Source: Bradyrhizobium sp. SZCCT0153 (GTDB lineage: Bacteria > Pseudomonadota > Alphaproteobacteria > Rhizobiales > Xanthobacteraceae). Taken from it: a DNA stretch of 64,000 nucleotides. The translations under genes were made by a program, and so were the position numbers. This document shows positions 14,924 through 24,385 of the stretch, piece after piece. Location of the stretch: the NCBI RefSeq assembly GCF_018129995.1, contig NZ_JAFCKS010000004.1, forward strand, positions 434,001 through 498,000, written 5' to 3'. How positions within the stretch are numbered: the first letter of the stretch is position 1; each line of letters begins with the position of its first letter. The notes under the pieces were generated by a model. The model was given only the letters and a program-made list of their open reading frames with translations, did no database searches and was not told the origin of the DNA.

Positions 14924-17263
14924 GTGTCGCATAAGCTTGCCCCCGCGCTTCTTGCCGCTCTCTTCCTCGCCATCGCATCTCTCGCCGGAGCCCACGCCGA
15001 GCCGGCTGTGCCAGCGACCAGCAATGCTGCCGCGCTGTCGCCGGATGATGCCAGGCGCGCTCTGGAGACGCTCCAGGACGACAAGAAGCGCGCACAGATG
15101 ATCGACACGCTACGCGCGATCGCGAATGCATCCGGTCCACAGCAGCCTGCACCGCCCGCGCCCGAGCAGAAATCTGCGATCCCGCTCTCGGCCGACGGCC
15201 TCGGGGCGCAGCTCCTGCTCACCGTGTCCGAGGAGATCGGAGATATCTCGCGCCAGGTTGCCGACGTTGCCCGTACGCTCACGCATTTCCCGGCGTTCTA
15301 CTACTGGATCGTGCGGACCGCGAACGATCCAACAGCCTACAATCTCCTGATCGAGATCGCCTGGAAGCTCGCGCTGGTGCTCGGTTGCGCCCTCGCGGCG
15401 GAATGGGTGATCTTCCGGCTGATCCGGCGCCCGGTCATATTCCTCGAATCGCGCGTGCCGCAGACCGTGCACGTACCGGCACAGCCGCTGGCCGCCGGCG
15501 ACCCTCCATCGTCCGCGTCCGGCGTCGCCGCCCAGCCCGAGCAGCACCGGCGCCGCGTCAGCCTGGCGCGCGCGTGGCAATTGCTGCTGCGGCTGCCCTT
15601 CGTACTCGGACGCCTATTGCTGGAGTTGCTTCCCGTCGTCATCTTCGTGGGCGTGGCGACCACGCTGCTCGGAACGGAGATCGGCGACCCCGCCACCGTC
15701 CGTCTCGTCATCCTCGCGGTCGTGAATGCCTATGCGTTCTCGCGCGGGCTCATCTGTGTCGTCCGCGCACTGGCGGGCCCCTACGGCCTGTTTCCGGTCC
15801 GTGCCGAGACCGCGGCCTATATCGAGATCTGGGCGCGCCGCATCGTCGGCGTCGGTGTCTCAGGCATCGCCTTTGCCAATGTGGCGCTGTTGCTCGGGCT
15901 GCATCGCGCCGGCTATGCGGCGCTGCTGCGCATGGTGATGCTGGTCGTGCACCTCTTCGTCGTCGTCATCATCCTGCAATGCCGCCGTCAGGTCGCCGAA
16001 GCCATCCGTGCGCCCGCCGACCGGCAAGGCATCGCGGCCCGGATGCGCAATCGCATGGCCGGCGGTTGGCATTATCTCGCCATCGCGCTCGACATCGCGC
16101 TGTGGGCGGTCTGGGCGCTCAATATCCGCAACGGCTATTCGCTGCTGCTGCAATATTTCGTCGGCACTATCGCTGTGGTGCTGATCACCCGCGTCGCCAT
16201 CATGGTGACGCTGAGCCTGATCGATCGCGGCTTTCGCATCAAGCCGGAGATCCTGCAGCGCTTTCCGGGCCTCGAGATCCGGGCCAACCGTTATTTGCCG
16301 CTGCTGCGGAAGATCGTCTCAGGTGTCATCGCCTTCATTGGTTTCGTAGCGGTGCTCGAGGTCTGGGGCGTCGATGCCATCGTCTGGTTCTACGGCGGCC
16401 AGATCGGCAGCCGGCTGATCTCGGCGGTGGCGACCATCGGCATCGCCGTCTTCATCGCCGCGGCGATCTGGGAAGCCAGCAACGCGCTGCTGGACCGTCA
16501 GATCAATACACTGTCGCGGGACGGGCATTATGCCCGCGCCGCGCGCCTGCGCACGTTCCAGCCGATGCTGCGGACGGCGCTTCTGTGCCTGATAGCCACC
16601 GTCGTCGGCCTGACCGCGCTGAGCGAGATCGGGGTCAACGTCGCGCCGCTGCTGGCGGGCGCCGGCATCGTCGGCATCGCGATCGGCTTCGGTTCGCAAA
16701 AGCTGGTGCAGGACCTCATCACCGGGCTGTTCCTGCTGCTGGAGAACACGGTCCAGGTCGGCGACAACGTCAGCGTGTCGGGACTGTCGGGCGTGGTCGA
16801 GAACGTTTCCATCCGCACGATCAGGCTCCGCGCAGGCGACGGCGCCGTGCACATCGTGCCGTTCAGCGCGGTCACGACCATCACCAATGCCAGCCGTGGC
16901 GCCGGCAATGCTTCGGTCAGCGTCAACGTCGCCTACAAGGAGGACACCGACCGTGCCGGCCAGATCCTCAAGGACATCGTCGACGAGATGCGCCGCGAGC
17001 CTGAATTCCGCAGCCTGATCCGCGGCGACCTCGATCTTTGGGGCATCGACAAGGTCGATGGCGCCATGGTGTCGATCGTCGGCCAGATACGCTGCACCGA
17101 GGCCGGCCGCTGGCCGGTCCAGCGCGAATTCAACCGCCGCATGAAGCAGCGTTTCCAGCAGAACGGCATCGAGGTCGCGTCCGCCACCCAGACCATCTTG
17201 ATGCACATCGCGCCGCCGGCCGAGGGCGCCGTGAACCTCACGCAGCGAAGAGCGGCTGGATAG
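14924..17263 (+). CDS. Large MscS-family mechanosensitive channel
   Basis: A 779-residue protein. GTG 14924 is preferred because it opens directly into a signal peptide ending AGAHAEP; the frame is open from 14795 but those codons add an unlikely polar leader. A periplasmic region of about 130 residues with a Gln/Pro-rich linker is followed by many membrane segments. The MscS pore and beta domain is near residues 570-640 (LAGAGIVGIAIGFGSQKLVQDLITG, then NTVQVGDNVSVSGLSGVVENVSIRTIRLR). It resembles YbdG/YjeP-size relatives rather than the short MscS, and would release solutes on hypo-osmotic shock. Confidence 0.9.
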   Translation: MSHKLAPALLAALFLAIASLAGAHAEPAVPATSNAAALSPDDARRALETLQDDKKRAQMIDTLRAIANASGPQQPAPPAPEQKSAIPLSADGLGAQLLLTVSEEIGDISRQVADVARTLTHFPAFYYWIVRTANDPTAYNLLIEIAWKLALVLGCALAAEWVIFRLIRRPVIFLESRVPQTVHVPAQPLAAGDPPSSASGVAAQPEQHRRRVSLARAWQLLLRLPFVLGRLLLELLPVVIFVGVATTLLGTEIGDPATVRLVILAVVNAYAFSRGLICVVRALAGPYGLFPVRAETAAYIEIWARRIVGVGVSGIAFANVALLLGLHRAGYAALLRMVMLVVHLFVVVIILQCRRQVAEAIRAPADRQGIAARMRNRMAGGWHYLAIALDIALWAVWALNIRNGYSLLLQYFVGTIAVVLITRVAIMVTLSLIDRGFRIKPEILQRFPGLEIRANRYLPLLRKIVSGVIAFIGFVAVLEVWGVDAIVWFYGGQIGSRLISAVATIGIAVFIAAAIWEASNALLDRQINTLSRDGHYARAARLRTFQPMLRTALLCLIATVVGLTALSEIGVNVAPLLAGAGIVGIAIGFGSQKLVQDLITGLFLLLENTVQVGDNVSVSGLSGVVENVSIRTIRLRAGDGAVHIVPFSAVTTITNASRGAGNASVSVNVAYKEDTDRAGQILKDIVDEMRREPEFRSLIRGDLDLWGIDKVDGAMVSIVGQIRCTEAGRWPVQREFNRRMKQRFQQNGIEVASATQTILMHIAPPAEGAVNLTQRRAAG

Positions 17264-17638
17264 TCGCTCGGAAAACTTACTGCTTGCCTCGGTCGAACCG
17301 GCATCGTTCACTCCGCCCCACCGAGAAAGGGTGGCCGATCGTGAAAGCCGCCGACATCAAGCCTGAGTAGTTTCGAGGCGCCAAGAGCATTCCTGCCTCA
17401 TCCTGGGCCGTCTCGAAGGATGGCCGCGGGCGAGATCGGGAGCCTTCATGGTTCGAGACGCGCGTGCCGCGCTCCTCACCATGAGGCGAGAGAGCTGCGA
17501 CGTTAACCTTTCATGCTGCGCGGCATTCTCGCTGCGGTGCGAGATCACAATCAATGCCTAGAGTTCTACGTCCTTGATCTCAGGTGAGCGGTGGCCGACA
17601 ATGTGGGCTGTTCAATAAGAAACTCCCTGGGGGAATTC
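17264..17638. repeat. Intergenic region with degenerate palindromic repeats
   Basis: No gene is recognised. At 17390-17417 there is a CTCATCCTGG...TCTCGAAGGATG element. At about 17445-17486 there is an imperfect palindrome in which TTCATGGTTCGAGACGCGCG is answered by CGCGCTCCTCACCATGAGG. Both look like copies of repeats common in Bradyrhizobium intergenic DNA; a further pair is at 29207-29346. Confidence 0.6.
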
Positions 17639-19291
17639 GTGAATAGACCTGCTCGGGTCAGCGCCCATTCGACATCATCCGACTCCGCGCACGGCATGGC
17701 GCTGCTGCGTGACCCCTTGCTCAACAAGGGCACCGCCTTCACGGAAGCGGAGCGCGACGCGCTCGGCCTGCGCGGCCTGCTGCCGCCGTGCGTGCTGACG
17801 ATGGAGACCCAGGTCGAGCGCGTGCTGACCAATCTGCGCATGCTGCCGACGGACCTGGAAAAATTCGTCGCGCTGAACGCACTGCATGACCGCAACGAGG
17901 CGCTGTTCTTCCGCGTGGTCGTCGACAATATCGACGAGATCCAGCCGATCATCTACACGCCGACGGTCGGGCTCGCCTGCCAGAAGTTTGGCCTGATCTA
18001 CCAGCGTCCGCGCGGCATGTTCATCTCCTCGCGCGATCGCGGCCAGATCGCGGACATTCTGAAGAACTGGCCCAACCCCGCAAAACTGATCGTCGTCACC
18101 GACGGCGAGCGCATTTTGGGACTCGGCGATCTCGGCGCCAACGGCATGGGCATTCCGGTCGGAAAGCTCTCGCTCTACTCAGCTTGCGCCGGTGTGCATC
18201 CCGAGCATTGCCTGCCGATCGTGCTCGACGTCGGCACCAACAACGAAGAGCTTCTGAACGATCCGTATTATCTCGGCCTGCGCGAGCGCCGGCTCACCGG
18301 CGAGGCCTATGACAGCTTCGTCGACGAATTCATGGTCGCCGCGCGAAAGACGTTTCCGGGCGTGCTGATCCAGTTCGAGGATTTTGCCAATCACTCGGCA
18401 TTCAAGCTGCTGCACAAATATCGGGACGAGGCCTGCGTCTTCAACGACGACATCCAGGGCACCGCGGCGGTGGCGCTCGCCGGCCTGTTCTCAGCCTTGC
18501 GCGTCAACGGCGGCAGGCTGAAGGACCAGCGCATCCTGTTCCTCGGCGCGGGCGAGGCGGCGACGGGCATCGCCGATCTCGTGGTCTCCGCCATGATGGC
18601 GGAGGGGGCTTCGGAAGCCGAAGCGCTCCGGCGTAACTGGCTGGTGGATTCCCGCGGACTCGTCGTCGGCAGTCGCGAAGGCCTCCACGGTCACAAGCTC
18701 CGCTATGCCCATTCCGACCAGGCGCCGATCGCCGACTTCCTCACGGCGATCAAGACACTGAAGCCGACGGCGATCATCGGCGTTGCCGCAGTCGGCGGCG
18801 CCTTCACGCCCGACGTGCTGAAGGCAATGGCCGAGCTGAACGAACAGCCGATCGTATTCGCGCTCTCCAACCCGACCTCGAAGGCCGAGTGCTCGGCGGA
18901 GGATGCCTATCGCTACACCGAGGGCCGCGCACTGTTCGCCTGCGGCAGCCCGTATGACCCGGTCAAGCTCAACGGCCGCACCTTCGTGCCACGCCAGGGC
19001 AACAACTCCTACATCTTCCCCGGCGTAGGCCTCGGCGTCATTGCCAGCCGTTCGCGGCTGGTGACGGATGAGATGTTCATGGCCGCCGCCCATACGCTTG
19101 CCGATTGCGTCGGCAAGGAGGACCTCGCGCAGGGCAGCCTCTATCCGGCGCTCCCTCGTATTCGCGAGGTCTCGGTACGCATCGCGGCCGCCGTCGCAGA
19201 CGTCGCCTTCCAGCGCGGGCTCTCGGACGGACCCGCGCCCAACGACGTGAAGGGCCTGGTCCAATCCCAGATGTACGAGCCGAAGTATTAA
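17639..19291 (+). CDS. NAD-dependent malic enzyme
   Basis: About 550 residues, oxidatively decarboxylating malate to pyruvate. The malic-enzyme core is clear: YTPTVGLACQKFG near the N-terminus, DGERILGLGDLGANGMGIPVGKL, ACVFNDDIQGTAAVALAG, and the Rossmann motif FLGAGEAATGIADL. The length and lack of a C-terminal phosphotransacetylase domain place it with the SfcA/MaeA group rather than with the larger rhizobial Dme/Tme enzymes. GTG 17639 follows GGGGGA and is preferred; GTG 17591 in the same frame is possible. The enzyme lets cells growing on C4-dicarboxylates make pyruvate. Confidence 0.9.
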   Translation: MNRPARVSAHSTSSDSAHGMALLRDPLLNKGTAFTEAERDALGLRGLLPPCVLTMETQVERVLTNLRMLPTDLEKFVALNALHDRNEALFFRVVVDNIDEIQPIIYTPTVGLACQKFGLIYQRPRGMFISSRDRGQIADILKNWPNPAKLIVVTDGERILGLGDLGANGMGIPVGKLSLYSACAGVHPEHCLPIVLDVGTNNEELLNDPYYLGLRERRLTGEAYDSFVDEFMVAARKTFPGVLIQFEDFANHSAFKLLHKYRDEACVFNDDIQGTAAVALAGLFSALRVNGGRLKDQRILFLGAGEAATGIADLVVSAMMAEGASEAEALRRNWLVDSRGLVVGSREGLHGHKLRYAHSDQAPIADFLTAIKTLKPTAIIGVAAVGGAFTPDVLKAMAELNEQPIVFALSNPTSKAECSAEDAYRYTEGRALFACGSPYDPVKLNGRTFVPRQGNNSYIFPGVGLGVIASRSRLVTDEMFMAAAHTLADCVGKEDLAQGSLYPALPRIREVSVRIAAAVADVAFQRGLSDGPAPNDVKGLVQSQMYEPKY

Positions 19292-19592
19292 GCTGTTGCG
19301 GGAAGCCGGAACGGCTTGGCTAACGCTCTCACATCGTCATGGCCGGGCTTGTCTCGGCCATCCACGCGTTGCCCGTGGTCCAAGAAATCCGGATGCCGGA
19401 GATACAAGCCCGGGGCGCTTGGCTCGCCGCATCACGTTGATTTTTCACCAGTCTGTCTCGATTCAGGACAGGCCAGTGTGGTGGAATCGTCACAGCTGGC
19501 GCGAAATGGCCGCGGCCTCAGGCGTGCTTTTGTTCTGACAAGGTTCTGCCCTCATTGCCCACCGAAACTGCGGGTCGTTCGGAGGGCGTACC
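19292..19592. repeat. Intergenic region with a GTCATGGCCGGGCTTGTC-type repeat
   Basis: At 19331-19366 the sequence CATCGTCATGGCCGGGCTTG continues into TCTCGGCCATCCACG, with ATGGCCG (19339-19345) and CGGCCAT as inverted arms. A degenerate partner, ending in ACAAGCCCGGGG, follows at 19390-19420. I know this wording as a dispersed repeat of Bradyrhizobium chromosomes. The stem AAGCCG/CGGCTT at 19303-19317, just after the malic enzyme stop, lacks a T-run. No gene is seen. Confidence 0.6.
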
Positions 19593-20117
19593 ATGTATCG
19601 CATTGCACGTGCCGAAAGTGCCCGGATTTCCCTCGTCACCTCGGGCCGGTTGCTGCTCGCCATCCTTGGCGCCGCCTCGCTCGCCGCCTGCGCGCAATCG
19701 CCGGTCGGCCGCCAGAAGGCGGATCTCGCCGGCACAAGCCGGCAGGCCAATGTCGAGCGCCCCCACAGGGTCGCGGCGCTGCATCCGCGGCCGATCAGCC
19801 GGGCGCGTGGGCCTGACCGTGCCGGAGACGCAAAGCAAACTGCCTCGCATGGCGTTGCCAGCTTCTATTCGGATACCGAGACCGCGAGCGGCGAGAAGTT
19901 CGACAAGAACGAATTGACCGCGGCCCATCCCAGCCTGCCGTTCGGCACCAAGCTGCGCGTCACCGACGTCTCCTCCGGCCGCTTCGTGACCGTCAGGGTC
20001 AACGATCGCGGGCCCTATGTTCGCGGACGCGTGGTCGACATCTCTCCCTCCGCGGCCGAGGCGCTTGGCATGATGGACAAGGGCATTACCAATGTCAGGC
20101 TCGACGTCGTGCGATAG
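19593..20117 (+). CDS. rlpA: Septal ring lytic transglycosylase RlpA family lipoprotein
   Basis: A 174-residue lipoprotein: the lipobox LAAC is at residues 30-33, so the mature protein is anchored to a membrane, probably the outer one. A low-complexity linker leads to a double-psi beta-barrel of about 85 residues, with ASFYSDTETASGEKFDKNELTAAHPSLPFGTKLRV, VRVNDRGPYVRGRVVDISPSAAEALGM. RlpA proteins cleave or bind peptidoglycan lacking stem peptides. No SPOR domain is present. A GGAGGG site precedes the ATG by 6 bases. Confidence 0.85.
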   Translation: MYRIARAESARISLVTSGRLLLAILGAASLAACAQSPVGRQKADLAGTSRQANVERPHRVAALHPRPISRARGPDRAGDAKQTASHGVASFYSDTETASGEKFDKNELTAAHPSLPFGTKLRVTDVSSGRFVTVRVNDRGPYVRGRVVDISPSAAEALGMMDKGITNVRLDVVR

Positions 20118-20219
20118 GTGCGATTGAACGACCAGGACGCTGCCGCTTAACCGACTGTTAGCCGCTTCTCAAGCACCATGGATGCCCGAACAATTCGGGG
20201 CTTTTGGGGAGGCGGACGC

Positions 20220-20375
20220 TTGAACACGATCCAGTATCTCGAAGATCAGGCTGCACGCGCCGAGCGGCTCGCCAAACGGATCACGGATACGCTGACGATC
20301 GAAAAGCTGCTGAGCTTCGCCGGCGAACGCCGCCGCGAAATCGAGGTCATCACCGGGAAATATCGGCGCGCATAA
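20220..20375 (+). CDS. Small conserved-type soluble protein, 51 residues
   Basis: TTG 20220 follows a GGGGAGG site by 7 bases and gives a helical, charged product reading NTIQYLEDQAARAERLAKRI near its start. An in-frame ATG at 20178 would add 14 residues but has no ribosome site. The wording is familiar from small unannotated rhizobial proteins. Function unknown. Confidence 0.6.
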   Translation: MNTIQYLEDQAARAERLAKRITDTLTIEKLLSFAGERRREIEVITGKYRRA

Positions 20376-20478
20376 CTCCTCCTACACCATGCACCGGACG
20401 CATTCCCCGTCGCTTTGAGGCGCGGAACTTCTTTTCGCCTCCTGCGTCATCTGGACAGTGCATGAGGAGGAAGAAGTC

Positions 20479-20565
20479 ATGGGTTTTGGACGAGGTGCTT
20501 TGCTTTGGTTGCTTGGCGTGCCGCTGCCGATCGTTCTGCTGCTGGCATTGTTCTGGCATCACTGA
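20479..20565 (+). CDS. Tiny membrane protein, 28 residues
   Basis: ATG 20479 follows GAGGAGG. The product begins MGFGRGALLWLLGVPLPIV and is a single hydrophobic helix ending in WHH. This peptide is familiar from Bradyrhizobium. A strong terminator follows within 16 bases, which makes it a free-standing gene. Function unknown; it is short enough to be missed by most gene callers. Confidence 0.7.
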   Translation: MGFGRGALLWLLGVPLPIVLLLALFWHH

Positions 20566-20580
20566 CGTTGCTACACGAAA

Positions 20581-20605
20581 AGCGCCGCGGAAGCGGCGCT
20601 TTTTT
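20581..20605 (+). terminator. Rho-independent terminator
   Basis: AGCGCCGC (20581-20588), loop GGAA, GCGGCGCT (20593-20600), then a T-run to 20605. It ends the 28-codon gene. Confidence 0.9.
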
Positions 20606-20627
20606 GTTGCCTGCAATTTGACGGCGA

Positions 20628-20951
20628 TCACCGCGCGGCGCGTCGCCAGCTGTGGTTCTCGACGAAGTCGCTGAGATAGTCGGGCAGCGTCACGCCATCG
20701 ATGTCGCAGCGCGCCTGGATTTCGCCGGCGACGTCGGTCGAGATATCCTTCATCCAGTGCTCGAGCGTGTTGAACGAGATGACCTTGATGGGATCGTTGA
20801 AGCAGCCGGCGACGAGTTCGCGGATCGTGGCGTCGAGGTCGGTTCGCTCGATGCGGATTTCAGTCGCCTTGTCGCGGCGATCGATCACCACGAACAAGGT
20901 CTGGTCTGCGCCATAGGGCACGACCGGGGATGGTACGCCAGCTTCAAGCAT
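20628..20951 (-). CDS. Hypothetical protein, 107 residues
   Basis: ATG 20951 is preferred, with GAGGG upstream; the frame is open further up but the added residues look random. The soluble product begins MLEAGVPSPVVPYGADQTLF, and a predicted beta-rich first half reads TLFVVIDRRDKATEIRIERTD. No known domain is recognised. It may be co-transcribed with the gene at 21063-21335 in the same direction. Confidence 0.6.
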   Translation of the reverse strand: MLEAGVPSPVVPYGADQTLFVVIDRRDKATEIRIERTDLDATIRELVAGCFNDPIKVISFNTLEHWMKDISTDVAGEIQARCDIDGVTLPDYLSDFVENHSWRRAAR

Positions 20952-21062
20952 CTCAGATACCCTCGCCTTGGCTTTCGACCCGTTAACGGGAAAAACCGGA
21001 AGAAGGTTCCTTCGTTGGTGAGAAGCTTGTCGGACGCGTGCAGCTTCAGTGTCTGCACGCAA

Positions 21063-21335
21063 TCAGAGATACTCCCTCAGCCGCGATAGCTCGATGACGT
21101 GCTCGGGCGAAAGGATATCCGTGACCAGGGGCGGCTGCGCCGCCGTATGGATTTCGTAGAGGTGCCTGGTGGCCGCCGGCTTTTCCATGAAGGCCGAGAT
21201 GCATTCGTCGAGCGTGCCTTCGCTGACCTGATAGGAATCTCTGTCGGGCCGCCGCTGGTTCGCAAGCGACGGCCATTTATGCAGCGCCGCGAGCATGCCG
21301 AAATCGACCTTTGAAACCCCGGCAACGTCCCCCAT
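21063..21335 (-). CDS. Hypothetical protein, 90 residues
   Basis: A small soluble protein beginning MGDVAGVSKVDFGML and ending ELSRLREYL. No domain or motif is recognised. The start at 21335 has only a weak ribosome site. It lies between the 107-residue protein and the monooxygenase fusion, all on the minus strand. Confidence 0.5.
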   Translation of the reverse strand: MGDVAGVSKVDFGMLAALHKWPSLANQRRPDRDSYQVSEGTLDECISAFMEKPAATRHLYEIHTAAQPPLVTDILSPEHVIELSRLREYL

Positions 21336-21467
21336 CGCACCGCCTCACGCAAAAAACACCCCAGCACGCGGACTTGCGTGCCGGGGCCTACATCTGTCGC
21401 TGCATCTCAATGCCACGTGAGCCTCAACGCGGCGGCCGGGAAAAGGTTCCCGGCCACCTTGCCATTC

Positions 21468-24155
21468 TCAGCTCGCGGCGGCCGCAATCCTGTGCCCCGG
21501 GCTGCCGTGACCGTGGCTGTGTTCGTCGCCGCGGCCGACCTCCGGCGGCAGTCCGGCGAAGCGGCGCAAGGCTTCCGCCATCTGCACCCGGCCCGAGACG
21601 CCGGTGATCACCACGTCGACCATCGCAAAGGACGAGTGGAAATGCCCGCGCGCCTTGAGTTGCTCGACCCGGACGCCGGCGGCCGCCATCGCCTCGGCAT
21701 AGGCGATGCCTTCGTCGCGCAGAGGATCGAATTCGCAGGTGACGACGAAGGCCGGCGGCAACCCTGAGACCTTGCCGCGCAGCGGCGAGACGCGCGGATC
21801 GGTGCGGTCGGCCGGTGAGCAGTAGAGGTCCCAGAACCAGTACATCAGCGAACCGGTCAGGAAATAGCCGGTCGCATTGTCGTTGTATGAGGGACGATCG
21901 AAGCTGCAGTCAGTCACCGGACAGACCAGGAGCTGGCCGGCGATCTCAGGCCCGCCGCGATCGCGTGCGAGCTGGCAGGTGACGGCGGCGATGTTGCCGC
22001 CGGCGCTCCAGCCAGCGACCAGCACCGGGCCCGGCTTGCCGCCGAGTTCGGCGGCGTGCTCGGCGATCCAGCGCGTTGCCGCATAGCCGTCTTCGGCTGC
22101 GGCCGGGAAGCGATGCTCGGGCGCGTGGCGATAGCCGACGCTGACGAACATCATGCCGGTTCGCCGCACCATGTCGCGGCAGAACGGGTCGTCCGACTGC
22201 TCGTCGCCGAGCACCCAGCCGCCGCCATGGAAATAGACCACGACCGGATGCGGCCCGGGCGATGCGGGCTTGTAGACACGATAGGGCAGCGGACCGTCGG
22301 TGCCCGGCAGCGTGCCGTCGACGATGTCGCCGATCGGCCGCCCTGCGGGGCGGCCCTTGTTGAACTCGTTGACGAAGGCGCGGGCGCCTAGCGCGCCCAT
22401 CGACTCGATCGGCGGCAGGTTGAGCGACGCGAGCAGGTTCAGCACCAGCCGCACATCCGGCTGCAGCCGCACCACCTCGCCGTCGTTGCACTGCGCCGCG
22501 ATGTCGGGGCCGGCGAGCCTGAAGCCGAGCATGCCGCGGCCGACGACCTCGTCGCAGATGCTGCGATAGGGACCGACGCCGCCGGTATAGGGCATCAGGC
22601 CCTGCACCTTGCCGGGCACGTTGGCGCCGGTGTACCAGGTGTTGGCGAGCCGGTGCAGCGTCACCATCGAACAGTCGGCCATGTGCCGGCCCCAGCCGGC
22701 TTGCGCCGTCTGGGTCGGCTCGATCGTGGTGAAGCCGGCATCCCGCAGCGCTGCGAGCCGGTCGACGACCCAATCGACATGCTGCTCGATCGACACCGCC
22801 ATGTTCGACAGCACCGACGGGCTGCCGGGCCCGGTGATCATGAAGAAATTCGGGAAGCCCTCGACGGTGAGCCCGAGATAGGTCTGCGGCCCCTGCGCCC
22901 AGACATCAGTGAGCGACTTGCCGCCGCGCCCGGTGATCGGATGCACGGCGCGGATCGCGCCGGTCATGGCGTCGAAGCCGGTCGCGAACACGATCACGTC
23001 GACGTCGAAGTTGCGCTTGCCGGTGGTGATCCCGCTTGCGGTGATCGCCTTGATCGGCTCCTCGCGCAGATTGACCAGCGTGACGTTCGGCCGGTTGTAG
23101 GTGGCGTAGTAGTTGGTATCGAGGCAGGGCCGCTTGGCGCCGAAGGGATGATCGTGCGGCATCAGCGCCGCCGCGGTTTCCGGATCCTTCACCGCCGCCG
23201 AGATTTTCTCGCGAATGAGCTCGCCGATTAGCGCGTTGCCATCGAAATCGACGGCCTGGTCGGCCCAGAGCTGCGTCAGGATGTGGACGAGGTCCCCGGC
23301 TGCCCAGGCACGTTCGAACCGCTCACGACGCTCGGCATCGCTCAGTTGCCAGCTCACGACGGTTTGTTGCGGGTAGGGCACCCCGGCCATCGACTGGCGT
23401 GCCTGCTCGCGATAGGCCGCGCGGTCGCTCTGGAACAGGTCCATGCGATCGGACGGCGCGGGGCCGTTATGCGCAGGCAGCGCGAAATTCGGCGTGCGCT
23501 GGAACACGGTCAGATGCGCCGCCTGCTCGGCGATCAGCGGGATCGACTGGATGGCCGACGAGCCCGTGCCGATGACCGCGACGCGCTTGCCGGCGAGATC
23601 GACGCCGTCATGCGGCCAGCGTCCGGTGAAATAGACCTTGCCGCCAAAATCCTTGACGCCGTCGATCTCCGGCGGCTTTGGCGCCGAAAGGCAGCCGGTG
23701 GCCATGATGTAGTGGCGGCAGGAGACCGGCGCGCCATTGTCGGTGGTGAGCTGCCAGCGCTCGGTCGCTTCGTCCCATCTGGCTTCGGTGACCTTGGTCC
23801 TGAAGCGGATGTCGCGGCGCAGGTCGTAGCGGTCCGCGACGAAGCCGAGATAGCGCAGGATCTCGGGCTGGGTCGCGTATTTCTCCGACCAGGTCCAGGC
23901 CGTATCGAGTTCCGGATCGAAGGTGTAGCTGTAGTCGATGGTCTGGATATCGCAGCGCGCGCCGGGATATCGGTTCCAGTACCAGGTGCCGCCGACATCG
24001 CCGGCCTCTTCGAGTGTGACCGCCGAGAAGCCGGCCTTGCGCAGCCGGTGAAGAAGATAGAGGCCGGCAAATCCCGCACCGACCACGGCAACATCGACCC
24101 GTTGGGCTCCGCTCGCCGCCTTGGATTCACGTGCGGCAACCATTGCGTCAGGCAT
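21468..24155 (-). CDS. Baeyer-Villiger-type flavin monooxygenase fused to an alpha/beta-hydrolase
   Basis: An 895-residue two-domain protein; ATG 24155 follows GGGAGGA. Residues 20-545 form a class B flavoprotein monooxygenase, with the FAD Rossmann motif GAGFAGLY (26-33), GGTWYWNRYPGARCD (55-69) and the NADPH Rossmann motif GTGSSA (196-201). The Baeyer-Villiger fingerprint FxGxxxHxxxWP is present at 170-181, but its His is Phe176. Residues 625-870 form a hormone-sensitive-lipase-type hydrolase: oxyanion HGGGW (643-647), nucleophile GWSAG with Ser717, Asp810 and His840. Such an enzyme could turn a ketone into an ester and then hydrolyse it. A His-rich tail ends the protein. No partner genes are adjacent. 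Confidence 0.9.
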   Translation of the reverse strand: MPDAMVAARESKAASGAQRVDVAVVGAGFAGLYLLHRLRKAGFSAVTLEEAGDVGGTWYWNRYPGARCDIQTIDYSYTFDPELDTAWTWSEKYATQPEILRYLGFVADRYDLRRDIRFRTKVTEARWDEATERWQLTTDNGAPVSCRHYIMATGCLSAPKPPEIDGVKDFGGKVYFTGRWPHDGVDLAGKRVAVIGTGSSAIQSIPLIAEQAAHLTVFQRTPNFALPAHNGPAPSDRMDLFQSDRAAYREQARQSMAGVPYPQQTVVSWQLSDAERRERFERAWAAGDLVHILTQLWADQAVDFDGNALIGELIREKISAAVKDPETAAALMPHDHPFGAKRPCLDTNYYATYNRPNVTLVNLREEPIKAITASGITTGKRNFDVDVIVFATGFDAMTGAIRAVHPITGRGGKSLTDVWAQGPQTYLGLTVEGFPNFFMITGPGSPSVLSNMAVSIEQHVDWVVDRLAALRDAGFTTIEPTQTAQAGWGRHMADCSMVTLHRLANTWYTGANVPGKVQGLMPYTGGVGPYRSICDEVVGRGMLGFRLAGPDIAAQCNDGEVVRLQPDVRLVLNLLASLNLPPIESMGALGARAFVNEFNKGRPAGRPIGDIVDGTLPGTDGPLPYRVYKPASPGPHPVVVYFHGGGWVLGDEQSDDPFCRDMVRRTGMMFVSVGYRHAPEHRFPAAAEDGYAATRWIAEHAAELGGKPGPVLVAGWSAGGNIAAVTCQLARDRGGPEIAGQLLVCPVTDCSFDRPSYNDNATGYFLTGSLMYWFWDLYCSPADRTDPRVSPLRGKVSGLPPAFVVTCEFDPLRDEGIAYAEAMAAAGVRVEQLKARGHFHSSFAMVDVVITGVSGRVQMAEALRRFAGLPPEVGRGDEHSHGHGSPGHRIAAAAS

Positions 24156-24385
24156 GGCATTCCTCCCGTGTATTTTGTTTTGCCGGCAGGCTATCGCCGC
24201 AGGCTCGGCTTGTCATCAGAACAAGTGCAATCTTCGGTAGCCATTTGTGGCGTCAGCCGTGGCCGCGCGAAGGTTGCGGCGATACACGCATCGCGATGCA
24301 CAATCGCCGGGATAGCCCGGACTCATCAGACCACATCCCTCTGTGTATGCTTGCGGATACTAGCCACGCGTGCCGACCGGGCGTC

